Shown here one piece after another: positions 19,107 to 28,565 of a stretch of 64,000 nt of DNA. A model generated the notes under the pieces. It saw nothing but the letters and a program-made list of their open reading frames with translations. It searched no databases and was not told the origin of the DNA. Each line of letters starts with the position of its first letter. Position 1 is the first letter of the stretch. The translations under genes and the position numbers were made by a program. Source of the DNA: Microbacterium esteraromaticum (GTDB lineage Bacteria > Actinomycetota > Actinomycetes > Actinomycetales > Microbacteriaceae); assembly GCF_900163815.1 (NCBI RefSeq), contig NZ_FUKO01000012.1:62001-126000 (forward strand), in the 5' to 3' direction.

Positions 19107-20477
19107 TCACCGGCCGTCGAGGATCCGGCGGATGCGCTCGAGCCGCGCCGCAACATCTCGCTCGGCTCCGAGAGCCTTCGGCGCGTAGTAGCGGCGACCG
19201 ACGAGTTCATCCGGCAGGTACTGCTGCGCCAGGATGCCCGCATCGCTGTCGTGCGGATAGCGATAGCCCTTGCCGTGGCCGAGACGCTTGGCCCCGGCGT
19301 AATGCGCATCGCGGAGGTGAAGCGGCACGCGGCCGAAACCACCCGAGCGCACATCGGAGATGGCCTGGTTGATAGCCATGTACGCGGCATTCGATTTGGC
19401 TGTCGTGGCGAGATAGATCGTCGCCTCAGCCAGCGGAATCCGTCCCTCTGGCATTCCGATGAATGCGACCGCATCGGCGGCGGCATTCGCGATGACGAGG
19501 CCCTGCGGGTCGGCGAGTCCGATGTCCTCTGCGGCGGAGATCACCAGACGTCGAGCGATGAAGCGTGGGTCCTCTCCTGCTTCGATCATTCGCGCGAGGT
19601 AGTGCACCGCTGCATCGGGGTCAGACCCGCGAATGGATTTGATGAATGCACTGATGACGTCGTAATGCTCATCGCCCTGGCGGTCGTAGCGCAGCAGTGC
19701 CCGATCGACCGCCTGCGCGACGTCATCGCCGCTCACTTCCGTCAACCCATCCTCGGTCTCGGACACGTTCGCAGAATCTTCGTCAGCATCCGACTCGGCT
19801 CGGGACAATGCGACAGCCGCAGCCGCTTCCAACCCGGTGAGCGCCCGACGGGCGTCGCCGGAAGCAAGGCGGACGAGCGAAGCGCGGGCATCGTCGGCGA
19901 CGGAGACAGCACCGGCGAACCCCCGCGCATCGGCGACCGCACGGTCCAGCAGCATCCCGATGTCCTCATCGGTGAGCGGCTGCAGCGTCAGCAGCAGCGA
20001 ACGCGACAGCAGCGGTGAGATCACCGAGAAGGAGGGATTCTCGGTGGTGGCCGCGATGAGGATCACCCAGCCGTTCTCGACACCGGGCAGCAGTGCATCC
20101 TGCTGCGCCTTCGTGAAGCGGTGGATCTCGTCGAGGAAGAGAATCGTCGTCTGCCCATAGAGGTCGCGCTGGGTGATCGCCTCCTGCATCACCTCGCGCA
20201 CGTCTTTCACCCCCGCGGTGATCGCCGAGAGTTCGACGAATCGCCGAGCTGAGGAGCGGGCAATGGCCTGCGCGAGCGTCGTCTTCCCCGTGCCGGGCGG
20301 ACCCCAGAGAATGATCGACACCGCGCCGGGAGAAGTCGCATCCGGATCGGCAAGCGCAACGATCGGGGAACCGGCGCGCAGGAGGTGCTGCTGCCCGGCG
20401 ACTTCGGCGAGGGAAACCGGCCGCATCCGCACAGCCAGGGGGGTCTGCCCCGAGAGCAGAGGCGCAGCAGAAGTCAT
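19107..20477 (-). CDS. rarA: Replication-associated recombination protein RarA (MgsA, AAA+ ATPase)
   Basis: RarA is a clamp-loader-like AAA+ ATPase acting at stalled replication forks. The 456-residue protein MTSAAPLLSGQTPLAVRMRP has Walker A WGPPGTGKTTLAQ (about 58-70), Walker B ILFLDEIHRF (about 110-119), the TTENPSFSV sensor motif, and the C-terminal RarA domain with YRYPHD and QQYLPDELVGRRYY. An acidic insertion (SDADEDSANVSETEDG) lies in the middle. ATG 20477 gives the usual family start. Confidence 0.95.
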   Translation of the reverse strand: MTSAAPLLSGQTPLAVRMRPVSLAEVAGQQHLLRAGSPIVALADPDATSPGAVSIILWGPPGTGKTTLAQAIARSSARRFVELSAITAGVKDVREVMQEAITQRDLYGQTTILFLDEIHRFTKAQQDALLPGVENGWVILIAATTENPSFSVISPLLSRSLLLTLQPLTDEDIGMLLDRAVADARGFAGAVSVADDARASLVRLASGDARRALTGLEAAAAVALSRAESDADEDSANVSETEDGLTEVSGDDVAQAVDRALLRYDRQGDEHYDVISAFIKSIRGSDPDAAVHYLARMIEAGEDPRFIARRLVISAAEDIGLADPQGLVIANAAADAVAFIGMPEGRIPLAEATIYLATTAKSNAAYMAINQAISDVRSGGFGRVPLHLRDAHYAGAKRLGHGKGYRYPHDSDAGILAQQYLPDELVGRRYYAPKALGAERDVAARLERIRRILDGR

Positions 20478-20577
20478 GGCTCCAGGGTAGTGCGGCGGAC
20501 CGACACTGCGCCTCGTCCCCGGTAGGCTCGCAGGGTCAGCGGGTGGTGCACCCGAGGCGACCCAAGGAGGATCGACG

Positions 20578-20886
20578 ATGGCGGTACGCGGCAGCCGGGG
20601 CGTGCAGCGAGCACGAACCGAGTCGGAACGCGCTCGGCTGTATGCCGCGCGCACGGATTGGCATCAGAAGCAGTTGCGTCGCCGCCGACGCGACACGGTC
20701 ATCGCCGTTGTCGTCGGCGGGTTGATCGTGATCGGTGCGATCGTGAGCCAGACCGTTCATGCCCAGACGACAGCACCGGTCCCCACGCCCTCGCCCTCCT
20801 CGACGGATTCTCCGGCACCGCTCCCCCCACCCGCCGATCAGCCGGACGAGTCGCCGGAGCCTGCCCCCACGCAGAGTGCCGAGTAG
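20578..20886 (+). CDS. Small single-pass membrane protein, unknown
   Basis: A 102-residue product with a strongly basic N-terminus (RRRRRD at about 36-41) and one membrane helix (TVIAVVVGGLIVIGAIV, about 40-57). The Pro/Ser/Thr-rich acidic outer tail ends EPAPTQSAE. An AAGGAGGAT ribosome binding site precedes the ATG. It is divergent from rarA and about 60 bases before the DUF349 gene. No domain recognised. Confidence 0.7.
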   Translation: MAVRGSRGVQRARTESERARLYAARTDWHQKQLRRRRRDTVIAVVVGGLIVIGAIVSQTVHAQTTAPVPTPSPSSTDSPAPLPPPADQPDESPEPAPTQSAE

Positions 20887-20947
20887 TGAACTAGGCTGAT
20901 CAACGTCCTTTCCCACTCCCGCGGGATGCCCGCGCAAGGAGAACATC

Positions 20948-22318
20948 GTGTCTGCTGACGACAACGTCCCCACGCCCACCCCTCCCGTCCCGACTCCCCC
21001 CGTTCCAGGGCCGCCGCGCACTCCAGTGCCGATGCCTCGGATCGCCGCCGCACCCGCTGCATCCCCCGCTGTCACGGCTCCGATCTCATCGGATGCTGCG
21101 AAGTGGGGCCGCGTCACCGAAGACGGCACAGTCGAGGTTCTCGAAGGCGAAACCTGGCGCGCCGTGGGTCAGTACCCTGACGGAACCGCTGACGAGGCAC
21201 TGGCCTATTTCGCTCGCAAGTTCGATGATCTGTCGATCAAGCTCGGCACACTCGAGACTCGCACACAGGGTGGCGGTGCTTCGGCATCCGATCTGACGAA
21301 GCAGGCGACGCACCTGCGCGGCGAGCTCACGGATGCCGCCGCTGTGGGAGACCTGGCCGGGCTCCGCGCTCGCGTCGACGCCCTGCTCGAGTCCCTCTCC
21401 GAAGCCACCGCGAAAGAGAACGAAGCAGCCAAGGAAGCGCTCGCTGCTGCGGTTGCCGAACGCACCGCGATCGTAGAGAAGGCGGAGGCTGTGGCCGCTC
21501 GCGACCTCGCGAAGGTGCAGTGGAAGCAGGTCACCGTCGAGATGACGGAGCTCTTCGACGCCTGGCAGGCGCATCAGCAGAACGGACCACGCCTGCCCAA
21601 GGGCACCGCGCAGCAGCTGTGGAAGCGTTTCCGCGATGCCCGTTCCGTCGTAGACAAGGCACGCCGCGCGTTCTTCTCCGACCTCGATGAGACCCACCGC
21701 GCCGCCCGTGATGCCAAGTCGCGTCTGGTCGAGCGCGCGGAGGCGCTCGCCCCGCGCGGAGTCGATGGCATCCCCGCCTATCGCAACATGCTCGACGAGT
21801 GGAAGGCGTCCGGCCGCGCCGGGCGCAAGGCCGATGACGCTCTCTGGGCGAAGTTCAAGGCCGCCGGTGACGAACTGTATGCCGCACGCGCAGAGCAGTC
21901 CGCTGCGGAAGAAGCCGACTCGGCTCCGCGGATCGAGGCTCGCGAGGCGCTCCTCGTCGAAGCCAAGGCCGTCGCCGATGAGTCCAACCTCAAGCGCGCA
22001 CGGGCGCTCCTGACGCGGATCCAGCGTCAGTGGGACGAAGTGGGCCGCATCTTCCCTCGCGACAAGGAGCGCGCGCTCGACGACCGCATGCGCAGCATCG
22101 AGCAGGGTCTCAAGTCGCGCGAAGAGGTCGACTGGAAGAAGAACAACCCGGAGACGAAGGCACGCGTGGGCGACATGAGCTCCCAGCTGCACGACGTGAT
22201 CGAGAAGCTCGAGTCCGAGTTGGCTTCCGCTGAGAAGGCCGGCAACAAGAAGGCCATCGCCGAAGCCACCGAAGCACTCTCGGCACGCCGTGCGTGGCTG
22301 AGTGCGCTCGGCGGCTGA
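20948..22318 (+). CDS. DUF349 domain-containing protein
   Basis: A 456-residue protein with a GTG start. The first 50 residues are proline-rich and disordered. The remainder is long alpha-helical DUF349 repeats, recognisable as W-x-x-F-R-x-A and W-x-x-F-K-x-A blocks (LWKRFRDARSVVDKARRAF, LWAKFKAAGDELYAARAEQ, IQRQWDEVGRI). It probably forms an extended coiled coil in the cytoplasm. DUF349 proteins have no settled function. A large hairpin follows the stop. Confidence 0.88.
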   Translation: MSADDNVPTPTPPVPTPPVPGPPRTPVPMPRIAAAPAASPAVTAPISSDAAKWGRVTEDGTVEVLEGETWRAVGQYPDGTADEALAYFARKFDDLSIKLGTLETRTQGGGASASDLTKQATHLRGELTDAAAVGDLAGLRARVDALLESLSEATAKENEAAKEALAAAVAERTAIVEKAEAVAARDLAKVQWKQVTVEMTELFDAWQAHQQNGPRLPKGTAQQLWKRFRDARSVVDKARRAFFSDLDETHRAARDAKSRLVERAEALAPRGVDGIPAYRNMLDEWKASGRAGRKADDALWAKFKAAGDELYAARAEQSAAEEADSAPRIEAREALLVEAKAVADESNLKRARALLTRIQRQWDEVGRIFPRDKERALDDRMRSIEQGLKSREEVDWKKNNPETKARVGDMSSQLHDVIEKLESELASAEKAGNKKAIAEATEALSARRAWLSALGG

Positions 22319-22331
22319 TCGTTCGTTATCC

Positions 22332-22380
22332 ACAGTGTGAGCCGTGCTCGCCCATCACCGGGCGGCACGGCTCACACTGT
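22332..22380 (+). terminator. Perfect 16-bp stem-loop after the DUF349 gene
   Basis: ACAGTGTGAGCCGTGC pairs perfectly with GCACGGCTCACACTGT. The 17-base loop itself can pair CGCCC with GGGCG. It lies 14 bases past the DUF349 stop. There is no T-run, which is common for actinobacterial terminators. Confidence 0.7.
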
Positions 22381-22385
22381 TAAGC

Positions 22386-22949
22386 GTGCATGCTGCTCTG
22401 TTCTATCGACCCGGTGATCGGTTGTCACTGTCAGAGTTGAGCGCCGCCCGGCTCGACGGCCATGTGATCGAGGTGGGCGAGGGGTACATGCCCGTCGACA
22501 CGGTCGAGGGGCGCGATGCCAGAGCCACGAGCATTGCTGACCTGGTGACGCCTCGTCTCGCCGCCTGCGGGCGCACCGCTGCTTGGATCCACGGCGCAGG
22601 CGACCAGCCGCCCGCGGTCCACCATGTGCGACGCGTGAGCGCCTCGCGTTTTCGTTCGCAGCGGTCGTTCCGAGTGGTGTTCCATGAGCGTCGACTGCCT
22701 CCCGAAGAAGTCATGCAGATCGCGGGGATCGCCGTGGCGACTCCGCTCTCCGCCGCCGTCGAGATGCTGTTTCAGTCGGTGATCGAGCACGCCGATGATC
22801 GCTGGCTGCGGGCGCTGCTGCTCGCCGATCCGGGCCTGGGATGCCGCGCGCTCGCGCATGTCGAGCAGCTGCCTCGTCGCCCGGGTCGCCGCCTGGGACT
22901 GAACCTGCTCGCCGAGATCATCTCAGCTCAGGACGTGGTCACCCGATAG
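22386..22949 (+). CDS. Hypothetical protein, AbiEi-antitoxin-like length and style
   Basis: A 187-residue protein with GTG start 6 bases after the preceding hairpin, with no ribosome binding site, so possibly leaderless. It has a region reminiscent of type IV antitoxin-like proteins common in Microbacteriaceae (TPRLAACGRTAAWIHGAG), but no cognate AbiEii toxin lies nearby. Its end overlaps the relA end by 22 bases in a convergent arrangement. Function is not assigned. Confidence 0.6.
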   Translation: MHAALFYRPGDRLSLSELSAARLDGHVIEVGEGYMPVDTVEGRDARATSIADLVTPRLAACGRTAAWIHGAGDQPPAVHHVRRVSASRFRSQRSFRVVFHERRLPPEEVMQIAGIAVATPLSAAVEMLFQSVIEHADDRWLRALLLADPGLGCRALAHVEQLPRRPGRRLGLNLLAEIISAQDVVTR

Positions 22950-25180
22950 ACGTCGTAGACGGCATCGATCCGGCGAATCGCATTGAGAACACGATCCAGG
23001 TGCACCGAGTCACCCATCTCGAACACGAATCTACTCAATGCGAGCCGCTCATCAGTGGTGGTCACCGACGCCGAGAGGATGTTCACGTGGTGCTCGGTCA
23101 GCACACGAGTGACATCCGAGAGCAACGCGGAGCGATCGAGGGCTTCGACCTGGATCTGCACCCGGAACACGCTCTTGGTAGTGGGCGCCCATTCCACCTC
23201 GACGAGCCGATCGGGCTCTTCACCGAGCGCCTTCACGTTCACGCAGTCCTGGCGGTGCACCGAGACGCCGCTGCCACGGGTCACGAAGCCGATGATCGCG
23301 TCACCCGGCACCGGTGTGCAGCACCGTGCGAGCTTCACCAGAATGTCTGAGGCGCCGCGTACGAGGATGCCGGAGTCGGAAGTGCGCGCTTCGCGCACTG
23401 GCGCGTGGCCGGGCAGTTCGATGGCACCGGTGCTCGTGTCCTGATCGGATGCCACGAGTGCGGTGACCTTCTCGAGCACCGACTGAGTGGAGACGTGGCC
23501 TTCACCCACTGCGGCATACAGCGCGGAGACGTCCTCGTACCGCAGCTGGTGAGCGACCTCGGTGAACGACTCCTGGCTCATCAACCGCTGAAGAGGCAGG
23601 TTCTGCTTGCGCATCGCCCGGGCGATGGATTCCTTGCCCTGCTCGATCGCCTCTTCGCGGCGCTCCTTCGTGAACCAGCCGCGGATCTTATTGCGGGCAC
23701 GGGTGCTCTTGACGAATCCGAGCCAATCCTGGCTGGGGCCCGCGTCAGGGTTCTTCGACGTGAAGACCTCGACGACGTCGCCGCTCTTCAGCTCGGATTC
23801 CAACGGCACGAGTCGTCCGTTGACCTTGGCCCCCATGGTGCGGTGGCCGATCTCGGTGTGCACGACATACGCGAAGTCGACCGGAGTGGCGCCGGCCGGG
23901 AGACCGATCACCCGACCCTTCGGGGTGAAGACGTACACTTCCTTCGCCCCGATCTCGAAGCGCAGGGAGTCGAGGAACTCGCTCGGATCGGCAGTCTCGG
24001 CCTGCCAGTCCGAGATGTGCGCGAGCCACGCCATATCGGTGTCTGCCGCCTTGACGTCGACCTTGCCGCCGTTCATCCGCTCTTTGTACATCCAGTGCGC
24101 GGCGACGCCGAACTCCGCCTGCTGATGCATCTCGTGCGTGCGGATCTGGATCTCGACCGTGCGCCCGGAGGGCCCGATCACCGTGGTGTGCAGTGACTGA
24201 TACAGGTTGAACTTGGGAGTGGCGATGTAGTCCTTGAAGCGACCGGGAAGCGGCGTCCAGCGTGCGTGAATCGCGCCCAAAACCGCGTAGCAGTCGCGTA
24301 CCGAGTTGACGAGCACGCGGATGCCGATGAGGTCGTAGATATCGTCGAACTCGCGGCCGCGAACCACCATCTTCTGGTAGACGGAATACAGCTGCTTCGG
24401 ACGCCCGAAGACCCTGCCGCGGATGCGGAGCTCCCTGAGGTCTTCGTCAACGGACTCAATCACCTGCTGGAGGTACTTCTCTCGCTGCGGAGTGCGTTGC
24501 GCAATCAGGCTGTTGATCTCGGCGTAGATCTTCGGATACAGCACCGCGAAAGAGAGATCTTCGAGCTCGGATTTGATCGTCTGGATGCCGAGGCGGTGAG
24601 CCAGCGGCGCATAGATCTCGAGAGTCTCCTTGGCCTTGCGCGCTGCCTTTTCGGGTTGGACGAAACCCCAGGTGCGGGCATTGTGCAGCCGGTCGGCGAG
24701 TTTGATGAGCAGCACACGGATGTCTTTCGACATCGCGACGATCATCTTGCGGACGGTCTCGGCCTGGGCGCTCTCGCCGTATTTGACCTTGTCGAGCTTG
24801 GTGACGCCGTCGACGAGCATGGCGACCTCGTCGCCGAATTCCTCCGTCAGCTCGGTCAGCGCGTATCCGGTATCCTCCACCGTGTCGTGCAGAAGCGCCG
24901 CCGCGATTGCACGGGGACCGAGACCCAGCTCGGCAAGGATCTGCGCGACGGCGAGCGGGTGGGTGATGTACGGCTCGCCGCTCTGACGAACCTGCCCTTC
25001 GTGCTTCTCTCGAGCGACACGATACGCACGCTCGATGATGGGCAGATCACCGCGCGGATGATTTGCACGGACGGTGCGGATCAGGTTGTCGAGGTCGTTG
25101 ACCCGGGGCGCGCGAGAGAAGATGCGCGGAACCAGGCGTCGCAGGCTGGAGCCCTGTGACGCGGCCGGCGAATCAACCAT
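22928..25180 (-). CDS. relA: Bifunctional (p)ppGpp synthetase/hydrolase (RelA/SpoT homologue)
   Basis: This enzyme makes and degrades the stringent-response alarmone. The 750-residue protein has the HD hydrolase domain (LLHDTVEDT, His98-Asp99, and LIKLADRLHNARTW), the synthetase domain (RPKQLYSVYQKM, YQSLHTTVIGPSG, VEIQIRTHEMH), then TGS (VYVFTPKGRVIGLPAGATPVDFAY) and a C-terminal ACT domain. Intact HD residues suggest both activities are kept. Its ATG follows a GGGAG site, downstream of secF on the same strand. Confidence 0.97.
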   Translation of the reverse strand: MVDSPAASQGSSLRRLVPRIFSRAPRVNDLDNLIRTVRANHPRGDLPIIERAYRVAREKHEGQVRQSGEPYITHPLAVAQILAELGLGPRAIAAALLHDTVEDTGYALTELTEEFGDEVAMLVDGVTKLDKVKYGESAQAETVRKMIVAMSKDIRVLLIKLADRLHNARTWGFVQPEKAARKAKETLEIYAPLAHRLGIQTIKSELEDLSFAVLYPKIYAEINSLIAQRTPQREKYLQQVIESVDEDLRELRIRGRVFGRPKQLYSVYQKMVVRGREFDDIYDLIGIRVLVNSVRDCYAVLGAIHARWTPLPGRFKDYIATPKFNLYQSLHTTVIGPSGRTVEIQIRTHEMHQQAEFGVAAHWMYKERMNGGKVDVKAADTDMAWLAHISDWQAETADPSEFLDSLRFEIGAKEVYVFTPKGRVIGLPAGATPVDFAYVVHTEIGHRTMGAKVNGRLVPLESELKSGDVVEVFTSKNPDAGPSQDWLGFVKSTRARNKIRGWFTKERREEAIEQGKESIARAMRKQNLPLQRLMSQESFTEVAHQLRYEDVSALYAAVGEGHVSTQSVLEKVTALVASDQDTSTGAIELPGHAPVREARTSDSGILVRGASDILVKLARCCTPVPGDAIIGFVTRGSGVSVHRQDCVNVKALGEEPDRLVEVEWAPTTKSVFRVQIQVEALDRSALLSDVTRVLTEHHVNILSASVTTTDERLALSRFVFEMGDSVHLDRVLNAIRRIDAVYDVYRVTTS

Positions 25181-25251
25181 CTGTACTCCCTGTCAGCCCC
25201 CTGATGGGGTCAATCCTACGCGGAGCCGGATGTGCTCGACTCCGCGCGGAA

Positions 25252-26241
25252 TCACGCCTTTGCTACCGAGTTCTCGCGCGCCTCGTAGACCTTGGCATCG
25301 TGTGCAACCAGGGCCGGCTCCTTCTCGCGGAAAAGCGAGTACAGCGGCGCAGCCACGAACAGCGTCGAGTACGTCGCGACGATGATGCCGACGAAGATCG
25401 ACAGCGAGATCGAGGTCAGGGTTTCCGCGCCCAGCCAGAATGAGCCGATGAACAGAATCGCACCCACGGGAAGTGCCGCGACCACCGACGTGTTGATCGA
25501 GCGCACGAGAGTCTGGTTCACCGCGAGGTTCACCGACTCCCCGAATGTTCGCGACGTCTGATTGACGTCTTCCGTCGTGTTCTCTCGCACCTTGTCGAAC
25601 ACGACAGTCGTGTCGTAGAGCGAATAGGCCAGGATCGTCAGGAATCCGATCACCGCCGCTGGCGAGATCTCGAACCCGGCGAGAGCGTAGATGCCGATGG
25701 TGATCACGAGCACATCCAGCAGCCCGATGATCGCCGCGGCGGACATCTTCCAGGTGCGGAAGTAGAACGCCAGGATCAGGAAGGTCAGTGCGAGGAAGAT
25801 CGCCAGCCCCCAGAGCGACTGACGGGTGACGTTGGCACCCCAGGCCGGGCCGATGAAGGAGTTCGTGATCTCGGCGGAGTCGACCTCATAGGCATCGGCG
25901 AGAGCCGTGACGACGAGCTGCGTGTCCTTCGCGCTCATCTGATCGGTCTGGACACGGATGTCCTTGTTGTTGACGATCACGACGCGGGTGGCGGCCTCTG
26001 GGACGACGGTGCGAACAGCATCCGTCGCCAATGACTGTTCGAGGGAGTGCGGCGCCGCGACCATGAACTGCGAGCCGCCGGTGAACTCGATCGAGAACTG
26101 CACCGGGCGGATCAGCGGCACAAGGGCCGAGCCGACCACCAGCACGATCGCGATGATGAACCACAGGCGCCGACGCGCGACGAAGGGGAAGGACGTCTTG
26201 CCCGAGTAGAGATTGTTTCCGAATTCATTCATGGAGAACAT
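25252..26241 (-). CDS. secF: Protein translocase subunit SecF
   Basis: SecF works with SecD to pull exported proteins out of SecYEG using the proton gradient. The 329-residue protein has six predicted membrane helices, the periplasmic domain after helix 1 (VQFSIEFTGGSQFMVAAP) and the conserved YSLYDTTVVFDKVREN motif with the acidic proton-path residue. The first ATG (26241) overlaps the secD stop (TGATG); a second ATG three codons later is also possible. Confidence 0.96.
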   Translation of the reverse strand: MFSMNEFGNNLYSGKTSFPFVARRRLWFIIAIVLVVGSALVPLIRPVQFSIEFTGGSQFMVAAPHSLEQSLATDAVRTVVPEAATRVVIVNNKDIRVQTDQMSAKDTQLVVTALADAYEVDSAEITNSFIGPAWGANVTRQSLWGLAIFLALTFLILAFYFRTWKMSAAAIIGLLDVLVITIGIYALAGFEISPAAVIGFLTILAYSLYDTTVVFDKVRENTTEDVNQTSRTFGESVNLAVNQTLVRSINTSVVAALPVGAILFIGSFWLGAETLTSISLSIFVGIIVATYSTLFVAAPLYSLFREKEPALVAHDAKVYEARENSVAKA

Positions 26242-28007
26242 CAGGCGTCGGAGTCCTTTCCGGCATTCTTGGTGCCCAGCGCAGCGAGAGCTTCGGCACG
26301 CTTGCGCTCGGCGATGGTCTGCCGTTTCTCGGCTTCGATCCGCGCGCCCTTGTTGCGAGCCGATCGACCGGAGGATCCGATCTGCGCCTCACGGAACTGC
26401 GCTCGGCCGCGGTAGACGGCACCGAGCGCCTCGGGGTCGAGACCGGAGAGCTTGTGACCGCCGCCGAAGAATCGTGTGCGCGCCAGAATCTGCATGATCG
26501 GGTGCGTGAAGATCACGAAGATGAAGACGTCGATCAGGGTGGTCAGGCCGAGTGTGAACGCGAAGCCCTTCACCGTGGCATCCGCCAGGATGTACAGCAC
26601 GACCGCCGCGAGGATGTTGATCGACTTCGAGATGTAGATCGTGCGCTTGGCACGACCCCAGCCGTCTTCCACCGCTCCGGTGATCGACTTCCCGTCTCTG
26701 AGCTCATCGCGTATTCGCTCGAAGTAGACGATGAACGAGTCGGCGGTGAATCCGATCGACACGATCAGACCCGCCACACCGGCCAGTGACAGACGGAAGC
26801 CCATTCGCCAGGCGAGGATGCTGATGATGATGTAGGTCAGCACGCCCATCACCGTGATCGAGGCCATGATCACCCAGCCGAGAGCGCGGTAGCTGATCAG
26901 CGAGTAGAGCGCGACGAGGGCGAGACCGATGAGTCCGGTGATGAGGCCGGTGCGCAGCTGCTCAGAACCGAGGGTGGCCGAGATCGTGTCCGAACTCTCG
27001 ACGTTGAAGCTGAGCGGCAGGGCGCCGTATCGCAGCTGATCTGCCAGTGCCTTTGAACTCTCCTGGGTGAAGCTTCCGGAGATGCTCGGCTTTCCATTGA
27101 GGATCTGCGCATTCATCGACGGTGCCGAGATCACCACCCCATCGAGGACGAACGCGAACTGGTCGCGCGCGGTCTGCTGCTCCGGTGGCAGGGACTGATT
27201 CTCGAGCTTGATCTTGTACAGCCTCTGGCTGATCTCGCCGAACACCTTCGTGCCCTTGCCATCGAGCACGAGGTTCACGGTCCAGGCGCCTGACTGCTGA
27301 TCACGGCCTGCGGTCGCGTCGTTGATGACGGTGCCATCGAGCTCCATCGGTCCGAGCAGGTACTTCACCGAGCCGGTGGGGTCGCACGCGACGAGGGGTT
27401 CGTCTTCGGGTGCGCTGGAGTCATCGGTCTTGGCCGAGCAGTCGAACGACTGCAGCTCGGCGATCTGCTTCTCCGTCATCCACGCCGGGTCGCTGCCATC
27501 GGTGGGTGCCGGGGTCGGCACGGCGTTCATCGTCGCGTCGGGTGTCGGAAACGGTGTGGCCTTACCGTCTTCACCGACGAACGAGGTCGCGGGGTCGGTC
27601 GCGGCGAGCACAGCACGGAACTCGAGCTTGGCGCTGGCCTGAATCCGGTCACGAGTCTGCTGGTCGGCGACGCCCGGGATCTGAACGACGATGTTGCTGC
27701 CGCCCTCTGTGGTGATGTCGGCTTCGCCGACGCCCGAGGCATCCACACGCTGGCGGATGATGGCCGCCGCCTGATCGAGCTGGTCCTGTGTGGGATCGGC
27801 GCCATCCGAGGACTGCGCGCTCAGGATGATCTGCGTGCCGCCCTGCAGGTCGAGCGCGAGCTCGGGCGACCACGAGCTCGCCGGCTTGCCCTCATCGGTC
27901 TTGAAGGCGTAGACGCCGAGCGCATTGATCCCGAAGAGCACCGCCGTGACGATGAGCAGGCCGGTGAGGACTCGCCACGCATGGCGAGTCGGTGATGAAG
28001 AGGCCAC
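26241..28007 (-). CDS. secD: Protein translocase subunit SecD
   Basis: The partner of SecF has 588 residues and a GTG start. It has an N-terminal helix, then ELALDLQGGTQIILSAQ leading the periplasmic P1 domain, and five further helices with AGLIVSIGFTADSFIVYFERIRDEL. A long basic cytoplasmic tail (SSGRSARNKGARIEAEKRQTI) follows, as in many actinobacterial SecD. It is between yajC and secF in the usual order. Confidence 0.97.
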   Translation of the reverse strand: MASSSPTRHAWRVLTGLLIVTAVLFGINALGVYAFKTDEGKPASSWSPELALDLQGGTQIILSAQSSDGADPTQDQLDQAAAIIRQRVDASGVGEADITTEGGSNIVVQIPGVADQQTRDRIQASAKLEFRAVLAATDPATSFVGEDGKATPFPTPDATMNAVPTPAPTDGSDPAWMTEKQIAELQSFDCSAKTDDSSAPEDEPLVACDPTGSVKYLLGPMELDGTVINDATAGRDQQSGAWTVNLVLDGKGTKVFGEISQRLYKIKLENQSLPPEQQTARDQFAFVLDGVVISAPSMNAQILNGKPSISGSFTQESSKALADQLRYGALPLSFNVESSDTISATLGSEQLRTGLITGLIGLALVALYSLISYRALGWVIMASITVMGVLTYIIISILAWRMGFRLSLAGVAGLIVSIGFTADSFIVYFERIRDELRDGKSITGAVEDGWGRAKRTIYISKSINILAAVVLYILADATVKGFAFTLGLTTLIDVFIFVIFTHPIMQILARTRFFGGGHKLSGLDPEALGAVYRGRAQFREAQIGSSGRSARNKGARIEAEKRQTIAERKRAEALAALGTKNAGKDSDA

Positions 28008-28046
28008 GTAGTTCCGCTTTCCGCGAGTGTTGCCGTACTACCGGCG

Positions 28047-28493
28047 TCAGTTGTCGTTGTTGCGCTCGAGGCGCGCCTTCGTCTCTTCAGGCGTCTCCAC
28101 CTGGATCGTCTCGATGCCGTCAGCGGCGTCTTCGGCCGGCGTCTCGTCGATGACGACCTCATCGACGGCGACGTCGTCGTCGACGACGACGACACTGTCA
28201 TCGGCGATCTCGTCGTAGGAATCGGTCGGCTCGACGACGCGAAGAACAGCCTGGCTGTGCACCTCGATCACCACACCAGGGGCGATCTCGATCTCGGCCG
28301 GCTTGTCCAGGTCGATCGGGTCGTAGGACACCACGGTGCCGAACAGTCCACCCTGCAGCAGCACCTTCGCACCGGGGATGGTCTTGGTGGCCTTCTCCTC
28401 CTGCTGAGCCTTCATCTGCTTCTGGCGCTTGCGGGTGTTCATGAACATGAACACGAGCATCACAGCGAGAAGACCGAAGAGGATGATTTCCAT
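28047..28493 (-). CDS. yajC: Preprotein translocase subunit YajC
   Basis: YajC is a small single-helix accessory of SecDF. The 148-residue protein starts MEIILFGLLAVMLVFMFMNT (membrane helix), followed by the family block GAKVLLQGGLFGTVVSYDPI. The C-terminal third is unusually acidic (DDSVVVVDDDVAVDEVVIDE), longer than in most proteobacterial YajC. It is 39 bases upstream of secD. Confidence 0.94.
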   Translation of the reverse strand: MEIILFGLLAVMLVFMFMNTRKRQKQMKAQQEEKATKTIPGAKVLLQGGLFGTVVSYDPIDLDKPAEIEIAPGVVIEVHSQAVLRVVEPTDSYDEIADDSVVVVDDDVAVDEVVIDETPAEDAADGIETIQVETPEETKARLERNNDN

Positions 28494-28565
28494 AAGAGAG
28501 AAAGCCTTTCAAAATGCACGCCGAACGCGGCGATGCGTGGGAGTAATCCGGGAAGCCTTCAGCGA

